The translations under genes and the position numbers were made by a program. The notes below the pieces were generated by a model. That model worked only from the letters and a program-made list of their open reading frames with translations, was not told the origin of the DNA and did no database searches. A stretch of 41,801 bases of DNA from Pyrinomonadaceae bacterium (GTDB lineage Bacteria > Acidobacteriota > Blastocatellia > Pyrinomonadales > Pyrinomonadaceae), in NCBI GenBank assembly GCA_014534425.1, contig JACVRN010000038.1, positions 1-41,801 on the forward strand. The letters run 5' to 3'. Shown here in pieces: positions 34,800-41,801 of this stretch; position 1 is the stretch's first letter, and each line of letters begins with the position of its first letter.

Positions 34800-34840
34800 A
34801 AAAGGGCTGAAGGTGAACTTACTACACCTTCAGCCCTTTT
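34800..34840. terminator. Bidirectional rho-independent terminator
   Basis: Perfect 16-bp arms (AAAAGGGCTGAAGGTG, 34800-34815, and its complement at 34825-34840) close a 9-base loop, with T-runs on both strands. It serves the BBP7 gene on the plus strand and the ATP-grasp gene on the minus strand. Confidence 0.93.
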
Positions 34841-34867
34841 CTTTGCGGAGCAGAGTCAAGCCTTAGC

Positions 34868-36094
34868 TTACCCTGTTATGTCGCCCGGCGTGGCCTTCTT
34901 GGCTTTCGGCGCGACTGCCTTCTTGGCCGTCGTGGTCTTGCTCTTGGAGGTGGTCGAGGCGCGCTTTGTGCTCTTGGTCGCCTGTGCCTTTGGCTCCGTG
35001 ACCGCTTCGACTATGCCTGAGACGGCGGAGGCTGCGCCCGCGACAAGCTCGCTGACGCCAGCCGCAATGTCAGCCGGAATCTCTCGCACGGGCTGAGGGA
35101 TGATGGTTCGCGCGGCCTGCTCGGTCGCGGAGGCCACTGCGGTCGTCAAAGTCCCTTCAGGATTGAGGAACGCGTCCCAGCGATAGCGCGGTCGCTCGTC
35201 TGCGGACTGGCCGAGGCGTTTGAAGACAAGGTCTGTGACCTTCTCCGTCACCCAGTTGTGATAGAACTCGCCTACGGAAACAATCTCTGCGTCCGGCGCG
35301 GGGTTCATGAAATCAATCGCGTACGGGGTGCCGTCCTTGATGGCGAACTCGACCGTGTTGATGTCGTAGCCGAGCGCGCGGCACAGAGTTCGCACATCAT
35401 TCGTCACGCGTTCCGACAGTTCGGGCGAGAGATAGTTTGGGTCGTTGATGTACTGCTCGCCGGAAAGGTAAGCCTTGCGCGGGTCGTAGGGCATAATCAT
35501 CACCTCTTCCTGCCCTATGCAGTAGCAGCGCACGAACTGGTCGAAGTTAATGAACTCCTGCAAGGTCATACAGAGCGTGCCCGTCTGGTCGTACTTGAAC
35601 CAGAGTTCTTCAAGAGAGTTGACGCGCTCTACGTTCTTCCAGCCGCCGCCGTCGAAAGGCTTCATGATGGCTGGCATGCCTACGTAATCCACTATGCCCT
35701 GCCAATCGAGCGGGAACTCCAGGTTACGAAGCGACTCTGTGACGATGCCTTCTATGTAGGAGTGTTGCGGAAGCAGCACGGTTTTCGGGATGGCTACGCC
35801 GAGTTTGGTGGCGAGCGCGTAGTTGAAGAACTTGTCGTCCGCAGACCACCAGAAAGGGTTGTTGATAACGTAAGTGCCTTCGAGCGCCGCGCGCTTCATG
35901 AAGGCGCGATAGAAGGGAACCTCATGCGAGATGCGGTCGATGATGATGTCGTAACGGCGCGGCTCGTCCAGCCGCACGCCCCCAATCTTAATCATCTCAG
36001 CCGTCACCCGGCCCTCCCCTCGCTCGTCGATTGAACGGATGAGTGCTTCTGGAAACGTCTGCTCGCGTCCGACCAGAATGCCTACTCTCTTCAT
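34868..36094 (-). CDS. RimK-like ATP-grasp enzyme with histone-like C-terminal tail
   Basis: This 408-residue protein should ligate a carboxylate to an amine or thiol using ATP. Residues 1-310 form the ATP-grasp fold: PAIMKPFDGGGWKNV is the glycine-rich ATP loop, LQEFINFDQFVRCYCIG follows, and VEFAIKDGTPYAIDFMNPAPD holds the metal-binding acidic and Asn residues. The last 50 residues are a low-complexity Lys/Ala/Thr/Ser tail (KSTKRASTTSKSKTTTAKK) like the tails of bacterial histone H1-type proteins. That tail is odd for an enzyme and may bind nucleic acid or the enzyme's own polymer product. The partial gene at the right edge may be a second ATP-grasp member. Substrates are unknown. Confidence 0.85.
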   Translation of the reverse strand: MKRVGILVGREQTFPEALIRSIDERGEGRVTAEMIKIGGVRLDEPRRYDIIIDRISHEVPFYRAFMKRAALEGTYVINNPFWWSADDKFFNYALATKLGVAIPKTVLLPQHSYIEGIVTESLRNLEFPLDWQGIVDYVGMPAIMKPFDGGGWKNVERVNSLEELWFKYDQTGTLCMTLQEFINFDQFVRCYCIGQEEVMIMPYDPRKAYLSGEQYINDPNYLSPELSERVTNDVRTLCRALGYDINTVEFAIKDGTPYAIDFMNPAPDAEIVSVGEFYHNWVTEKVTDLVFKRLGQSADERPRYRWDAFLNPEGTLTTAVASATEQAARTIIPQPVREIPADIAAGVSELVAGAASAVSGIVEAVTEPKAQATKSTKRASTTSKSKTTTAKKAVAPKAKKATPGDITG

Positions 36095-36487
36095 AACTCT
36101 TTAGTTGTCCTTTCTTCTTCTTTTCTCAGCGCCCGTAAGCTTTCCGCGAAAAGAGCGCGTCGTATGATTGCTGCCTGCGAGGCGGAATCGTGCCTTAGAC
36201 TGGGTCGTTTGCTCAGATAGCGACGAAATCCAGGGCATTTAGAAACCTTGAACTCTACCGCCACGGTGCCCGCTTGTCAATGTGGCAGCACTCTTCGGGC
36301 ATCCCTCGAATCCCACTGGAGCATCAATAATTATCGGCCTTACAAAAAGGGCACAGCGCACGGCGCGCTCCCAACAGGCGCTTTTAATTTCACTGTGTTA
36401 CAATCAAATGAATCGAATGGCCCGACTGCTCCCGTTTTAGCCGTTCACTCAAACGAGTAATCCCTCTCGAAGGAGAATTTTTCAGAC
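36095..36487. other. Divergent intergenic region of 393 bp
   Basis: It lies between the ATP-grasp gene (minus) and the LolA-like gene (plus) and must hold both promoters. A TACAAT at 36399-36404 could be a -10 element for the plus-strand gene, but no good -35 fits. A 70-codon plus-strand frame at 36248-36460 has no motif and no ribosome binding site, so I do not call it. Confidence 0.5.
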
Positions 36488-37384
36488 TTGCTGCGACGTT
36501 ACATATATTTCGCCACCGCCCTGGCGCTGCTTGCCCTCTGCGCGGCGCAATCAAACACGGTTGCGCTCGGCGCTCAAACGAATCCTGCGGCACAGCAGCA
36601 GACGGGGAAACAGGAAGACAAGCCCAAGGAGACAGATAAAAAAGCACCTGCCGCCAAACCCGGCGCAGAGGTCACGGCGGAGCAGGTAGCGGAAGCCGTG
36701 ATTTACGCCTACGGCTCGCGCGGCGCGCTGGAGCAGATAAGGCGCAACGGCATAGAGCGCGGTCGTCTGACCCGCATAGGCGCGGACGGGCGCACCGAAG
36801 AGGCTTCGTACGAGCGCCGATTCATACGTGGCGCGAGCGCCGAAAAGGACAAGGTTCGCCTGGATCAGAAGCTTCCGACCATAGAATACTCGCTCCTTTA
36901 CGGCGAGGGTCGTCTCTGGGGCATCATCAACGGTTCCGCCTTTACGCCGCGCGAAGATGCCACCGTTGAGTTTCAATCGCAACTCTGGCACGGGCTGGAC
37001 GCTCTCCTGCGCTACAAGGAGAACGGCTCAACTCTCACGCTCGCGGGCAAAGACAAGCAGAACGGCGTAGATTTCTACATAGTAGACGTGACGGATAAAG
37101 AGAAGCGACGTACGCGCTTTTACGTCAGCGCCAGAACCCTTCGCGTGATGTGGCTCGAATACGAAGAAGCCTCGCAGCCGGGCGGCACGCCGCTCAAATA
37201 CATGCGCCGCTTCTACGACTACCGCACGGCGCAGGGGACGCTCGTTCCCTACCGCACGGTCTTTTTCGAGGAAGGCAAGCAGACACAGGAGACGCGCATC
37301 ATGACCGTCACCTACGGCGTCAAGCTGGAAGACTCGCTCTTCCAGAATCCAGACGCCTCGCAGAGAACTTCCGCCCGTCAGTAG
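36488..37384 (+). CDS. Exported LolA-like outer-membrane lipoprotein-sorting protein
   Basis: Starting at the TTG at 36488, with AAGGAG about 12 bases upstream, the protein has 298 residues. It has a signal peptide (to about residue 30) and a Lys/Pro/Ala linker. The remaining 230 residues are beta-rich and resemble the LolA/LolB fold: TVEFQSQLWHGLDALL, VDFYIVDVTDKEKRRTRFYV, LRVMWLEYEE and MRRFYDYRTAQGTLVPYRTVFFEEG. Such proteins carry or sense lipoproteins or lipids in the periplasm. It lies just before the sigma/anti-sigma/HtrA-like set but is separated from it by a terminator. Confidence 0.75.
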   Translation: MLRRYIYFATALALLALCAAQSNTVALGAQTNPAAQQQTGKQEDKPKETDKKAPAAKPGAEVTAEQVAEAVIYAYGSRGALEQIRRNGIERGRLTRIGADGRTEEASYERRFIRGASAEKDKVRLDQKLPTIEYSLLYGEGRLWGIINGSAFTPREDATVEFQSQLWHGLDALLRYKENGSTLTLAGKDKQNGVDFYIVDVTDKEKRRTRFYVSARTLRVMWLEYEEASQPGGTPLKYMRRFYDYRTAQGTLVPYRTVFFEEGKQTQETRIMTVTYGVKLEDSLFQNPDASQRTSARQ

Positions 37385-37409
37385 AGAGCTTTAGAGCCAT
37401 TTTCGCTAG

Positions 37410-37450
37410 AAAGGCGGCAGGCGCTGGATTCATACAGACCTGCCGCCTTT
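37410..37450 (+). terminator. Terminator after the LolA-like gene
   Basis: Perfect 12-bp arms (AAAGGCGGCAGG at 37410-37421, complement at 37439-37450) with a 17-base loop, followed by GATCTTATTT. The T-run is interrupted, so efficiency is uncertain. Confidence 0.7.
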
Positions 37451-37652
37451 GATCTTATTTACCGGAAAGTCAAATTATCGCCCATCATTTTCTGGAACTC
37501 TCACCCCCGCCGTGCGTGAGAGAGCTTGCGGGCGAATGCCTTCGGAAAAGGTGTATAATGCCCGCGCTGTAGGAGAAGCCAGAGCGCGCCACGAGATTCC
37601 GGTTCGCGCAAAACTTTTCCGAGTTCGTACCCTGAAGAGCCTACCCACCCCA

Positions 37653-38300
37653 ATGAGCACGCTGACCTCTATTGACGAGCTGGTGTTCGGAGCCACTATG
37701 CCGCAGTCTGTCGGAAAGTGTGAGCCGCCGACCGACCATGCTCTGCTGGAGGCGACGCGGGACGGGGACGAAGCGGCCTTTGCCGAACTGGTCAGGCGTT
37801 ACAGGGGCCAGATTACCAGCTACATTTATCGCATGACGAACGACTATGACGGGGCGGTTGATCTGGCGCAGGAGACCTTCGTGCGTATCTACAGGGCGCG
37901 CGACCGTTACCAGACCAGCTTTGCCTTCTCGACCTACATCTACCGCATTGCGACCAATCTAGCCATCAGCGAGATTCGCAAGCGCAAACGTCGGCGTCTT
38001 ATCTCCTTGACCGGAAGCATACAGACGCGCGACGGTCGGGAGGAAGCGATTGAGATTAATCCTGTGGACGTGCGCCCGCTTCAGGACGCGGCGCTCGTGG
38101 ATGCCGAAAGGCGCGCGGCTGTGGCTCGCGCCATCACCACGCTGCCGGAAAAATATCGCGCGCCGCTCGTCCTGCGTGATGTAGAGGGCAAGACCTACGA
38201 AGAGATTGCCCGCATACTGGAGACGAGCGAGGGGACTGTCAAATCTCGCATCAGTCGCGGGCGCAACCTGCTGCGCGACAAACTGCGCGCGTACCTGTGA
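37653..38300 (+). CDS. RNA polymerase ECF sigma factor
   Basis: I set the start at the ATG at 37653 (215 residues). The frame is open further upstream, but that stretch has a TATAAT at 37554-37559 and reads as leader. Region 2 is clear (FAELVRRYRGQITSYIYRM, VDLAQETFVRIYRARDRY, TYIYRIATNLAISEIRKRKRRR), as is region 4 (APLVLRDVEGKTYEEIARIL, GTVKSRISRGRNLLRDKL). It is followed after 27 bp by a zinc-finger anti-sigma gene and then an HtrA-like gene. This order recalls sigE-rseA-htrA of actinobacteria and suggests an envelope-stress role. Confidence 0.93.
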   Translation: MSTLTSIDELVFGATMPQSVGKCEPPTDHALLEATRDGDEAAFAELVRRYRGQITSYIYRMTNDYDGAVDLAQETFVRIYRARDRYQTSFAFSTYIYRIATNLAISEIRKRKRRRLISLTGSIQTRDGREEAIEINPVDVRPLQDAALVDAERRAAVARAITTLPEKYRAPLVLRDVEGKTYEEIARILETSEGTVKSRISRGRNLLRDKLRAYL

Positions 38301-38327
38301 GATTGTTTTGAAGTTGAGTTAAAAACG

Positions 38328-39137
38328 ATGAAGTGTAAAGCAGTAAAGAGAGAGATTGAAGAACTGGAAGCGAGCGTTGGGCCGCCCGTAGAGGTCGAGA
38401 CTCATCTTCGCTCGTGCGAGGCTTGCCGCGCTTTCTCAACGGAGCGCGCGGCGCTGAAGGCTCTCGTAGGAAGCCTGGATAAAGTCTCTGCGCCGCCTGA
38501 TTTTGACTGGCGACTGCGTGCGCGTTTGAGCGAGGCGCGAAGCGAAAGCAGGCGCGAGCGGCGCTGGCTGCCCGGCTTTGCCCCCGGCGCACAGGCCATC
38601 ACGGTCGCGGCCTCCGTCACGCTCATTCTCGTAGCCGTAGTCGTTTATCGTCAGACGCGGCCCGCGCCTTCGTACAAAACGCAATCGGCTGAGTTTGCGG
38701 CTACGACCATCAAGGAAGGCGCGAAGAGCGAAGATAAAGCTGCGCCGATAATAAACTCAGCGCCGGTTGCTGCGCCGAACTCCGCAAAGCAAGTCGGGTC
38801 TAAGGAAGTGGGGCGCACGCGCGAGGTGAAGGGCGTTAAAGCGAACAATACACGGACAGAGCTTGCAAGAGGGCCTGCTACGCAACAGCAGCGAATCTTT
38901 ACGAACGACCTTGGCTCGCGCGGCGCAGATGATTTGGCGAGCGCAAAGAATTCATACACGGACGCGGGGCCTGTGATTTCTGTCCGCGTGCCTTCGGCCA
39001 CGGCTTCGCAGTTGAGGTTCGAAGACGGGCAGGGCACAAGGCGCACGCTTTCTCCCGTCAACTTCGGCGGGCAGGAGTTGTTCGAGCGGCCCGACAAGGC
39101 TCGCCTTGTTCCTGCCAGCGAAAAAGGCGTCTGGTAA
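38328..39137 (+). CDS. Anti-sigma factor with zf-HC2 zinc finger
   Basis: The 269-residue protein starts with the zinc-binding anti-sigma domain (Cys3, then HLRSCEACRAF with His-x3-Cys-x2-Cys). A membrane helix lies near residues 88-106 (ITVAASVTLILVAVVVY). The periplasmic part of about 160 residues is low complexity and disordered, with no sensor fold visible. It should hold the sigma factor encoded just upstream. The frame of the next gene opens before this stop codon, although its likely start is 40 bp after it. Confidence 0.88.
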   Translation: MKCKAVKREIEELEASVGPPVEVETHLRSCEACRAFSTERAALKALVGSLDKVSAPPDFDWRLRARLSEARSESRRERRWLPGFAPGAQAITVAASVTLILVAVVVYRQTRPAPSYKTQSAEFAATTIKEGAKSEDKAAPIINSAPVAAPNSAKQVGSKEVGRTREVKGVKANNTRTELARGPATQQQRIFTNDLGSRGADDLASAKNSYTDAGPVISVRVPSATASQLRFEDGQGTRRTLSPVNFGGQELFERPDKARLVPASEKGVW

Positions 39138-39177
39138 CAGACTTTTGAACCGCTCGGTTCTTTTGAGGTTAAGAAGC

Positions 39178-40908
39178 TTGTCTCTGAAGTTTTTCATAAA
39201 GCGTTCTACTGCGGCTCTCTTGCTCGCTCTGCTCATGTTGAGCGCCTGCACGGTTGCGCTTGGACAGAGCGGGCGCATCCCGTCCGCTTCGTCTGCGCCC
39301 ACGGCTTCTACGCCGCCGGCTGCGCCCGCCGCTTTGACGCCTGCGCCGCCCGCGCCTGCCGTGGCCGTGACGCAGGCTTCCAATCAAACGCCGCCCGCGC
39401 AACCGCAGCAGGTCATCACCATAGTTCACCAGTTGAGCGGCTGGAAGCTCAAGACGTGGCTCGCCTTCACGGACGCCAGGGTCTTGGAGCCTTCGCTCAT
39501 CAACCAGTTCGTTTACACGAACATCGTCGCCGGTTACGTCCTAAGCGACGGGCGTTCTGTCGTCGCTCGGTTGCCCGAAGCCGACGCGGAGATGTTCAAT
39601 CTTCCGGCTGACTTCGGCTTCAATACTTCCAAACCGGGCGCAGACGCTTCCGGCCTAACGCTCGTGCGTCGTGACGGCGCTCGGCTTGCCGCAAAGTTCA
39701 TAGGCGTTGACGGCAGCACTTGGCTCACGCTCATGGAAGCGGACGGCCTCAGGCTTCCGCCTTCGCGCGAAGCTGCGGACAGCAGCCTGAGCGTAGGCCA
39801 GCGCGTGCGTCTGTTCGCTCCGTTGCGCGCACAGAAGGCGCAGGCCGCCGCCGCAAACAACGGCTCGGTCTACATGCGCGTCGAAGAGATAAAGGGCACC
39901 ATCTCGGACATCGCGCGTGCTTCGACCGGCAGCGTGACTCGCCTGACCGTGCGCGCCGAAGGTCTCTCGCCGCAGGTCGTCGGAGGCGTGGTCTTAAACG
40001 AAGCGGGCGAAACCGTGGGGCTGGTTGAGACGAGCAAAGCCGGAGAGGCGCGAGTGATGCCCGCCTCAATCGTCAAGCGCGCGGCTGAGCGCGTGCTACA
40101 GCGTCGCGCGTCAGTCCCGCGCCCGCTCCTGGGCGTGCGTGGCGAAGCCATAGCCGCGACCACTTTGAAGCAGCTTGAGACGACCGGCTGGAAGCTTGAA
40201 GAAGCCTCCAAGCTTTTGAACAATCCGCAGGGCGTGCTGCTGACCAAGATAGCGCCCAACTCGCCCGCAGCGCTCGCAGACCTCAGGGCCGGAGACATAG
40301 TCCTGCGCGTGGGCGAAGGCGAGGTTAAGAACAGCGAAGACCTGTCATACCTGCTGAACGAAGCGGGCGGCGGCGCTTCCGTCAAGTTCACAGTTCTGCG
40401 CGCTATGGAAGCTGTCCCGCGCGAAATAGACATCAAGCTCAGCGAAGCATTTAACCTGAGCATGGCTACGGGAATGAGCGCCGCAGGCTTTCAGAGCAAC
40501 GCGAACCTTTACGCACCGACCGTGAGCGCCGCTACCACGAATGTCAAGCGAGAGCTTGAGCGACTGGCGGCAGAGGCCGCGAAGATTAAGAGCGCCGTAC
40601 CCGTACCGCCCGCAGCCACGCCGCAGCCTCCGTCAATCGTCGCAGACCTGGACTGGCTGGTCGTGCCCTCGGATAAAACCCCACAGCGCGCGGGCGCTCC
40701 GAGCGTGCTGCTCGTCAACCTGGTTCGGTCTGGAAGCCCCGCAGCCAAACTGGGCCTGCGCCCCGGCGACGTAGTCGTCAGCGTCAACGGCAAGACCCTC
40801 ACGGAAAACGAATGGCCCGAAAAATTCCTGCTCCAAAGAGCCGTAGACCTCTCCCTCGTAGTGATGCGCGGCCAAGACCGCATCACACTCATCTACAGCG
40901 ACAAGTAA
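39178..40908 (+). CDS. HtrA/DegP-like lipoprotein with two PDZ domains, probably catalytically dead
   Basis: I favour the TTG at 39178: GAGG lies nine bases upstream, and it gives a neat lipoprotein signal ending LMLSAC; the frame opens at 39106. The product has 576 residues. A Pro/Ala-rich linker follows, then a protease-like beta domain (about 80-300) whose end, QVVGGVVLNEAGETVGL, aligns with the GNSGGPLLN serine motif of HtrA but has no serine. A histidine and aspartate of the triad are not evident either. PDZ1 is near 315-425 (IAPNSPAALADLRAGDIVLRVG) and PDZ2 near 490-570 (SGSPAAKLGLRPGDVVVSVNG). It probably acts as an envelope binding or sensing protein rather than a protease. Confidence 0.85.
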   Translation: MSLKFFIKRSTAALLLALLMLSACTVALGQSGRIPSASSAPTASTPPAAPAALTPAPPAPAVAVTQASNQTPPAQPQQVITIVHQLSGWKLKTWLAFTDARVLEPSLINQFVYTNIVAGYVLSDGRSVVARLPEADAEMFNLPADFGFNTSKPGADASGLTLVRRDGARLAAKFIGVDGSTWLTLMEADGLRLPPSREAADSSLSVGQRVRLFAPLRAQKAQAAAANNGSVYMRVEEIKGTISDIARASTGSVTRLTVRAEGLSPQVVGGVVLNEAGETVGLVETSKAGEARVMPASIVKRAAERVLQRRASVPRPLLGVRGEAIAATTLKQLETTGWKLEEASKLLNNPQGVLLTKIAPNSPAALADLRAGDIVLRVGEGEVKNSEDLSYLLNEAGGGASVKFTVLRAMEAVPREIDIKLSEAFNLSMATGMSAAGFQSNANLYAPTVSAATTNVKRELERLAAEAAKIKSAVPVPPAATPQPPSIVADLDWLVVPSDKTPQRAGAPSVLLVNLVRSGSPAAKLGLRPGDVVVSVNGKTLTENEWPEKFLLQRAVDLSLVVMRGQDRITLIYSDK

Positions 40909-40983
40909 AAACAGTTTTCAGTTTTCAGCAGAAAGCCAACTTGCTTTTTCTAAAAACTGAAAACTGATTACTGAAAACTGTTT
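40909..40983. repeat. CAGTTTTCAG-word palindrome directly after the HtrA-like gene
   Basis: Outer arms of 14 bp (40909-40922 and 40970-40983) are exact reverse complements. Inside is a second small hairpin (AGAAAGC against GCTTTTTCT). It starts at the base after the stop codon. Its 40955-40972 part recurs at 1313-1330. Confidence 0.88.
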
Positions 40984-40997
40984 CCCACTTGTCACTT

Positions 40998-41801
40998 GTG
41001 ACTGTAGTTGATACTCTACGATTCACACATAAAAGCTCTGACAAATTAATCGGAAAGCTCTCGAAAAAGCTGATGCTGGAAGAAGCTGTTGCCCGCTATC
41101 ACGAGTTGCTTGGCGAAAACGATCTGGCGGAATCCTCCAGGCGTATTTTGGACGAGGGGCTGGAGCGCGCCCGTCTCATCTTCGGAGGCCGCCGTCTTTC
41201 CCCCTACCTGCGCCCGCATTTCGTTACCGAAGAGGATTTCGCCCGCGTCCGTCGCGTTTGCGAAACGGTTTGGAGCGCTATTCAAAAGGTCAAGGATGCG
41301 GCAGTCCAGGACTCCGCGCTTCTGGACGAACTGGGCCTGACCGACATAGAGCGCGAGCTTGTCTCTATTGACCCCGGCTACGCGGAAGTTTCGCCGACCG
41401 CCCGCCTCGATTCTTTTCTGACCGACGAGGCTTACAGCTTCGTGGAGTTGAACGGCGAAAGCCCTGCGGGCATTGCATACGCCGACGCAGCCTACGACAT
41501 CTTCCTTGAGCTTCCGGTGATGAAGCGCTTCGCCGAGAGCTACAACGTGCGCCCGCTTTATGGCCGACGATTGATGCTCGACGTGCTGCTTCGCGCGCAC
41601 GAAGAATACCTGGGCCGCAAGCCTGAGCGCACGCCGCACATTGCCATCATAGATTTGAAGGGAATGCCCACGCAGAAGGAGTTCGAGCTTTTCAAGGAGT
41701 TCTTTGAAGGCGAGGGCTATCCTGCTGTCATTTGTTCGCCGGACGAGCTTGAGTGGACGGGCGAGCGATTGACGACGAACGGCTTCGAGATTGACATAGT
41801 C
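40998..41801 (+). CDS. Possible circularly permuted ATP-grasp-like protein, 3' end outside window
   Basis: The frame is open to the right edge. The start is uncertain: a GTG at 40998 or an ATG at 41073, neither with a good ribosome binding site. A stop at 40965-40967 limits it upstream. The visible part of about 265 residues is helical at first. It then has YSFVELNGESPAGIAYADAAYDIF, which resembles the E-x-N-x-(E/D)-(S/T)-P motif of glutathionylspermidine-synthase-type and circularly permuted ATP-grasp proteins. HIAIIDLKGMPTQKEFELFKEFFEGEGY looks like the start of a pre-ATP-grasp Rossmann-like domain. The family call is tentative. Confidence 0.5.
   Translation, partial: MTVVDTLRFTHKSSDKLIGKLSKKLMLEEAVARYHELLGENDLAESSRRILDEGLERARLIFGGRRLSPYLRPHFVTEEDFARVRRVCETVWSAIQKVKDAAVQDSALLDELGLTDIERELVSIDPGYAEVSPTARLDSFLTDEAYSFVELNGESPAGIAYADAAYDIFLELPVMKRFAESYNVRPLYGRRLMLDVLLRAHEEYLGRKPERTPHIAIIDLKGMPTQKEFELFKEFFEGEGYPAVICSPDELEWTGERLTTNGFEIDIV

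Noticed and set aside
36248-36460. 70-codon frame before the LolA-like gene
   Set aside because: It has no ribosome binding site or motif and lies in a divergent promoter region.
37554-37559. Full promoter for the second ECF sigma gene
   Set aside because: The TATAAT is perfect, but no -35 box fits at 16-18 bp; TTGCGG lies 22 bp away, so only a -10-like string is noted.

Overview
The window reads as a chromosomal segment of a Gram-negative-type bacterium with fairly high GC: roughly mid-to-high fifties by eye, with a visibly lower-GC stretch at about 31.6-34.8 kb. It carries a BBP7-type outer-membrane barrel, a LolA-like periplasmic protein, lipoprotein signals, a split glycine decarboxylase (GcvPA/GcvPB), a UPF0182 protein and two ECF sigma/anti-sigma pairs. 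This mixture, with many short palindromic intergenic repeats, is what I would expect from Acidobacteriota, perhaps class Blastocatellia. That placement is inference; there is no rRNA or marker gene here to prove it. I saw no tRNA, rRNA, CRISPR array, phage or intact insertion sequence.

Layout. 1-2 kb (minus): a HAD phosphatase followed by a LarA/DUF2088-like protein that runs off the left edge. 2.2-5 kb (plus): a TPR lipoprotein, a tiny zinc-ribbon protein and two unrecognised proteins. 5-8.3 kb (minus): a UPF0182 membrane protein overlapping a small receiver-domain protein. 8.5-10.2 kb (plus): gamma-glutamyltranspeptidase. 10.35-17.2 kb (minus): a three-gene operon whose cistrons overlap by 4 bp. 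It encodes an unknown exported protein, an alkaline-phosphatase-superfamily enzyme and a fusion of a flippase-like (LPG-synthase TM) domain to a MacB/FtsX-type ABC permease, with no ATPase gene. A good promoter and two inverted repeats precede it. 17.5-21 kb (minus): a GT39-type glycosyltransferase and an FHA-TM-trypsin-like protease. 21.2-25.7 kb (minus): the glycine cleavage operon gcvT-gcvH-gcvPA-gcvPB, ended by a strong terminator. 25.9-27.7 kb (minus): ECF sigma and anti-sigma genes pushed apart by a MITE-like inverted-repeat element. 28-31.5 kb (plus): a YfgM-like TPR protein, a membrane-bound YdjM-like hydrolase and a TPR membrane protein. 31.6-34.8 kb (plus): an NHL beta-propeller protein, a small acidic protein and the BBP7 barrel. 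34.9-36.1 kb (minus): an ATP-grasp enzyme with a histone-like tail. 36.5-40.9 kb (plus): a LolA-like protein, then ECF sigma, anti-sigma and a two-PDZ HtrA-like protein that appears to lack the catalytic serine. The right edge holds the start of a possible circularly permuted ATP-grasp protein.

Two things stand out. First, the 10.35-17.2 kb operon looks like an undescribed envelope lipid or glycan handling system. Second, at least six palindromic repeats of unrelated sequence, built from short quasi-tandem words, each sit within a few bases of a stop codon, and one supplies the last codons of gcvT. A third point is the sigma/anti-sigma/HtrA-like set, which parallels known envelope-stress loci but with an apparently dead protease.
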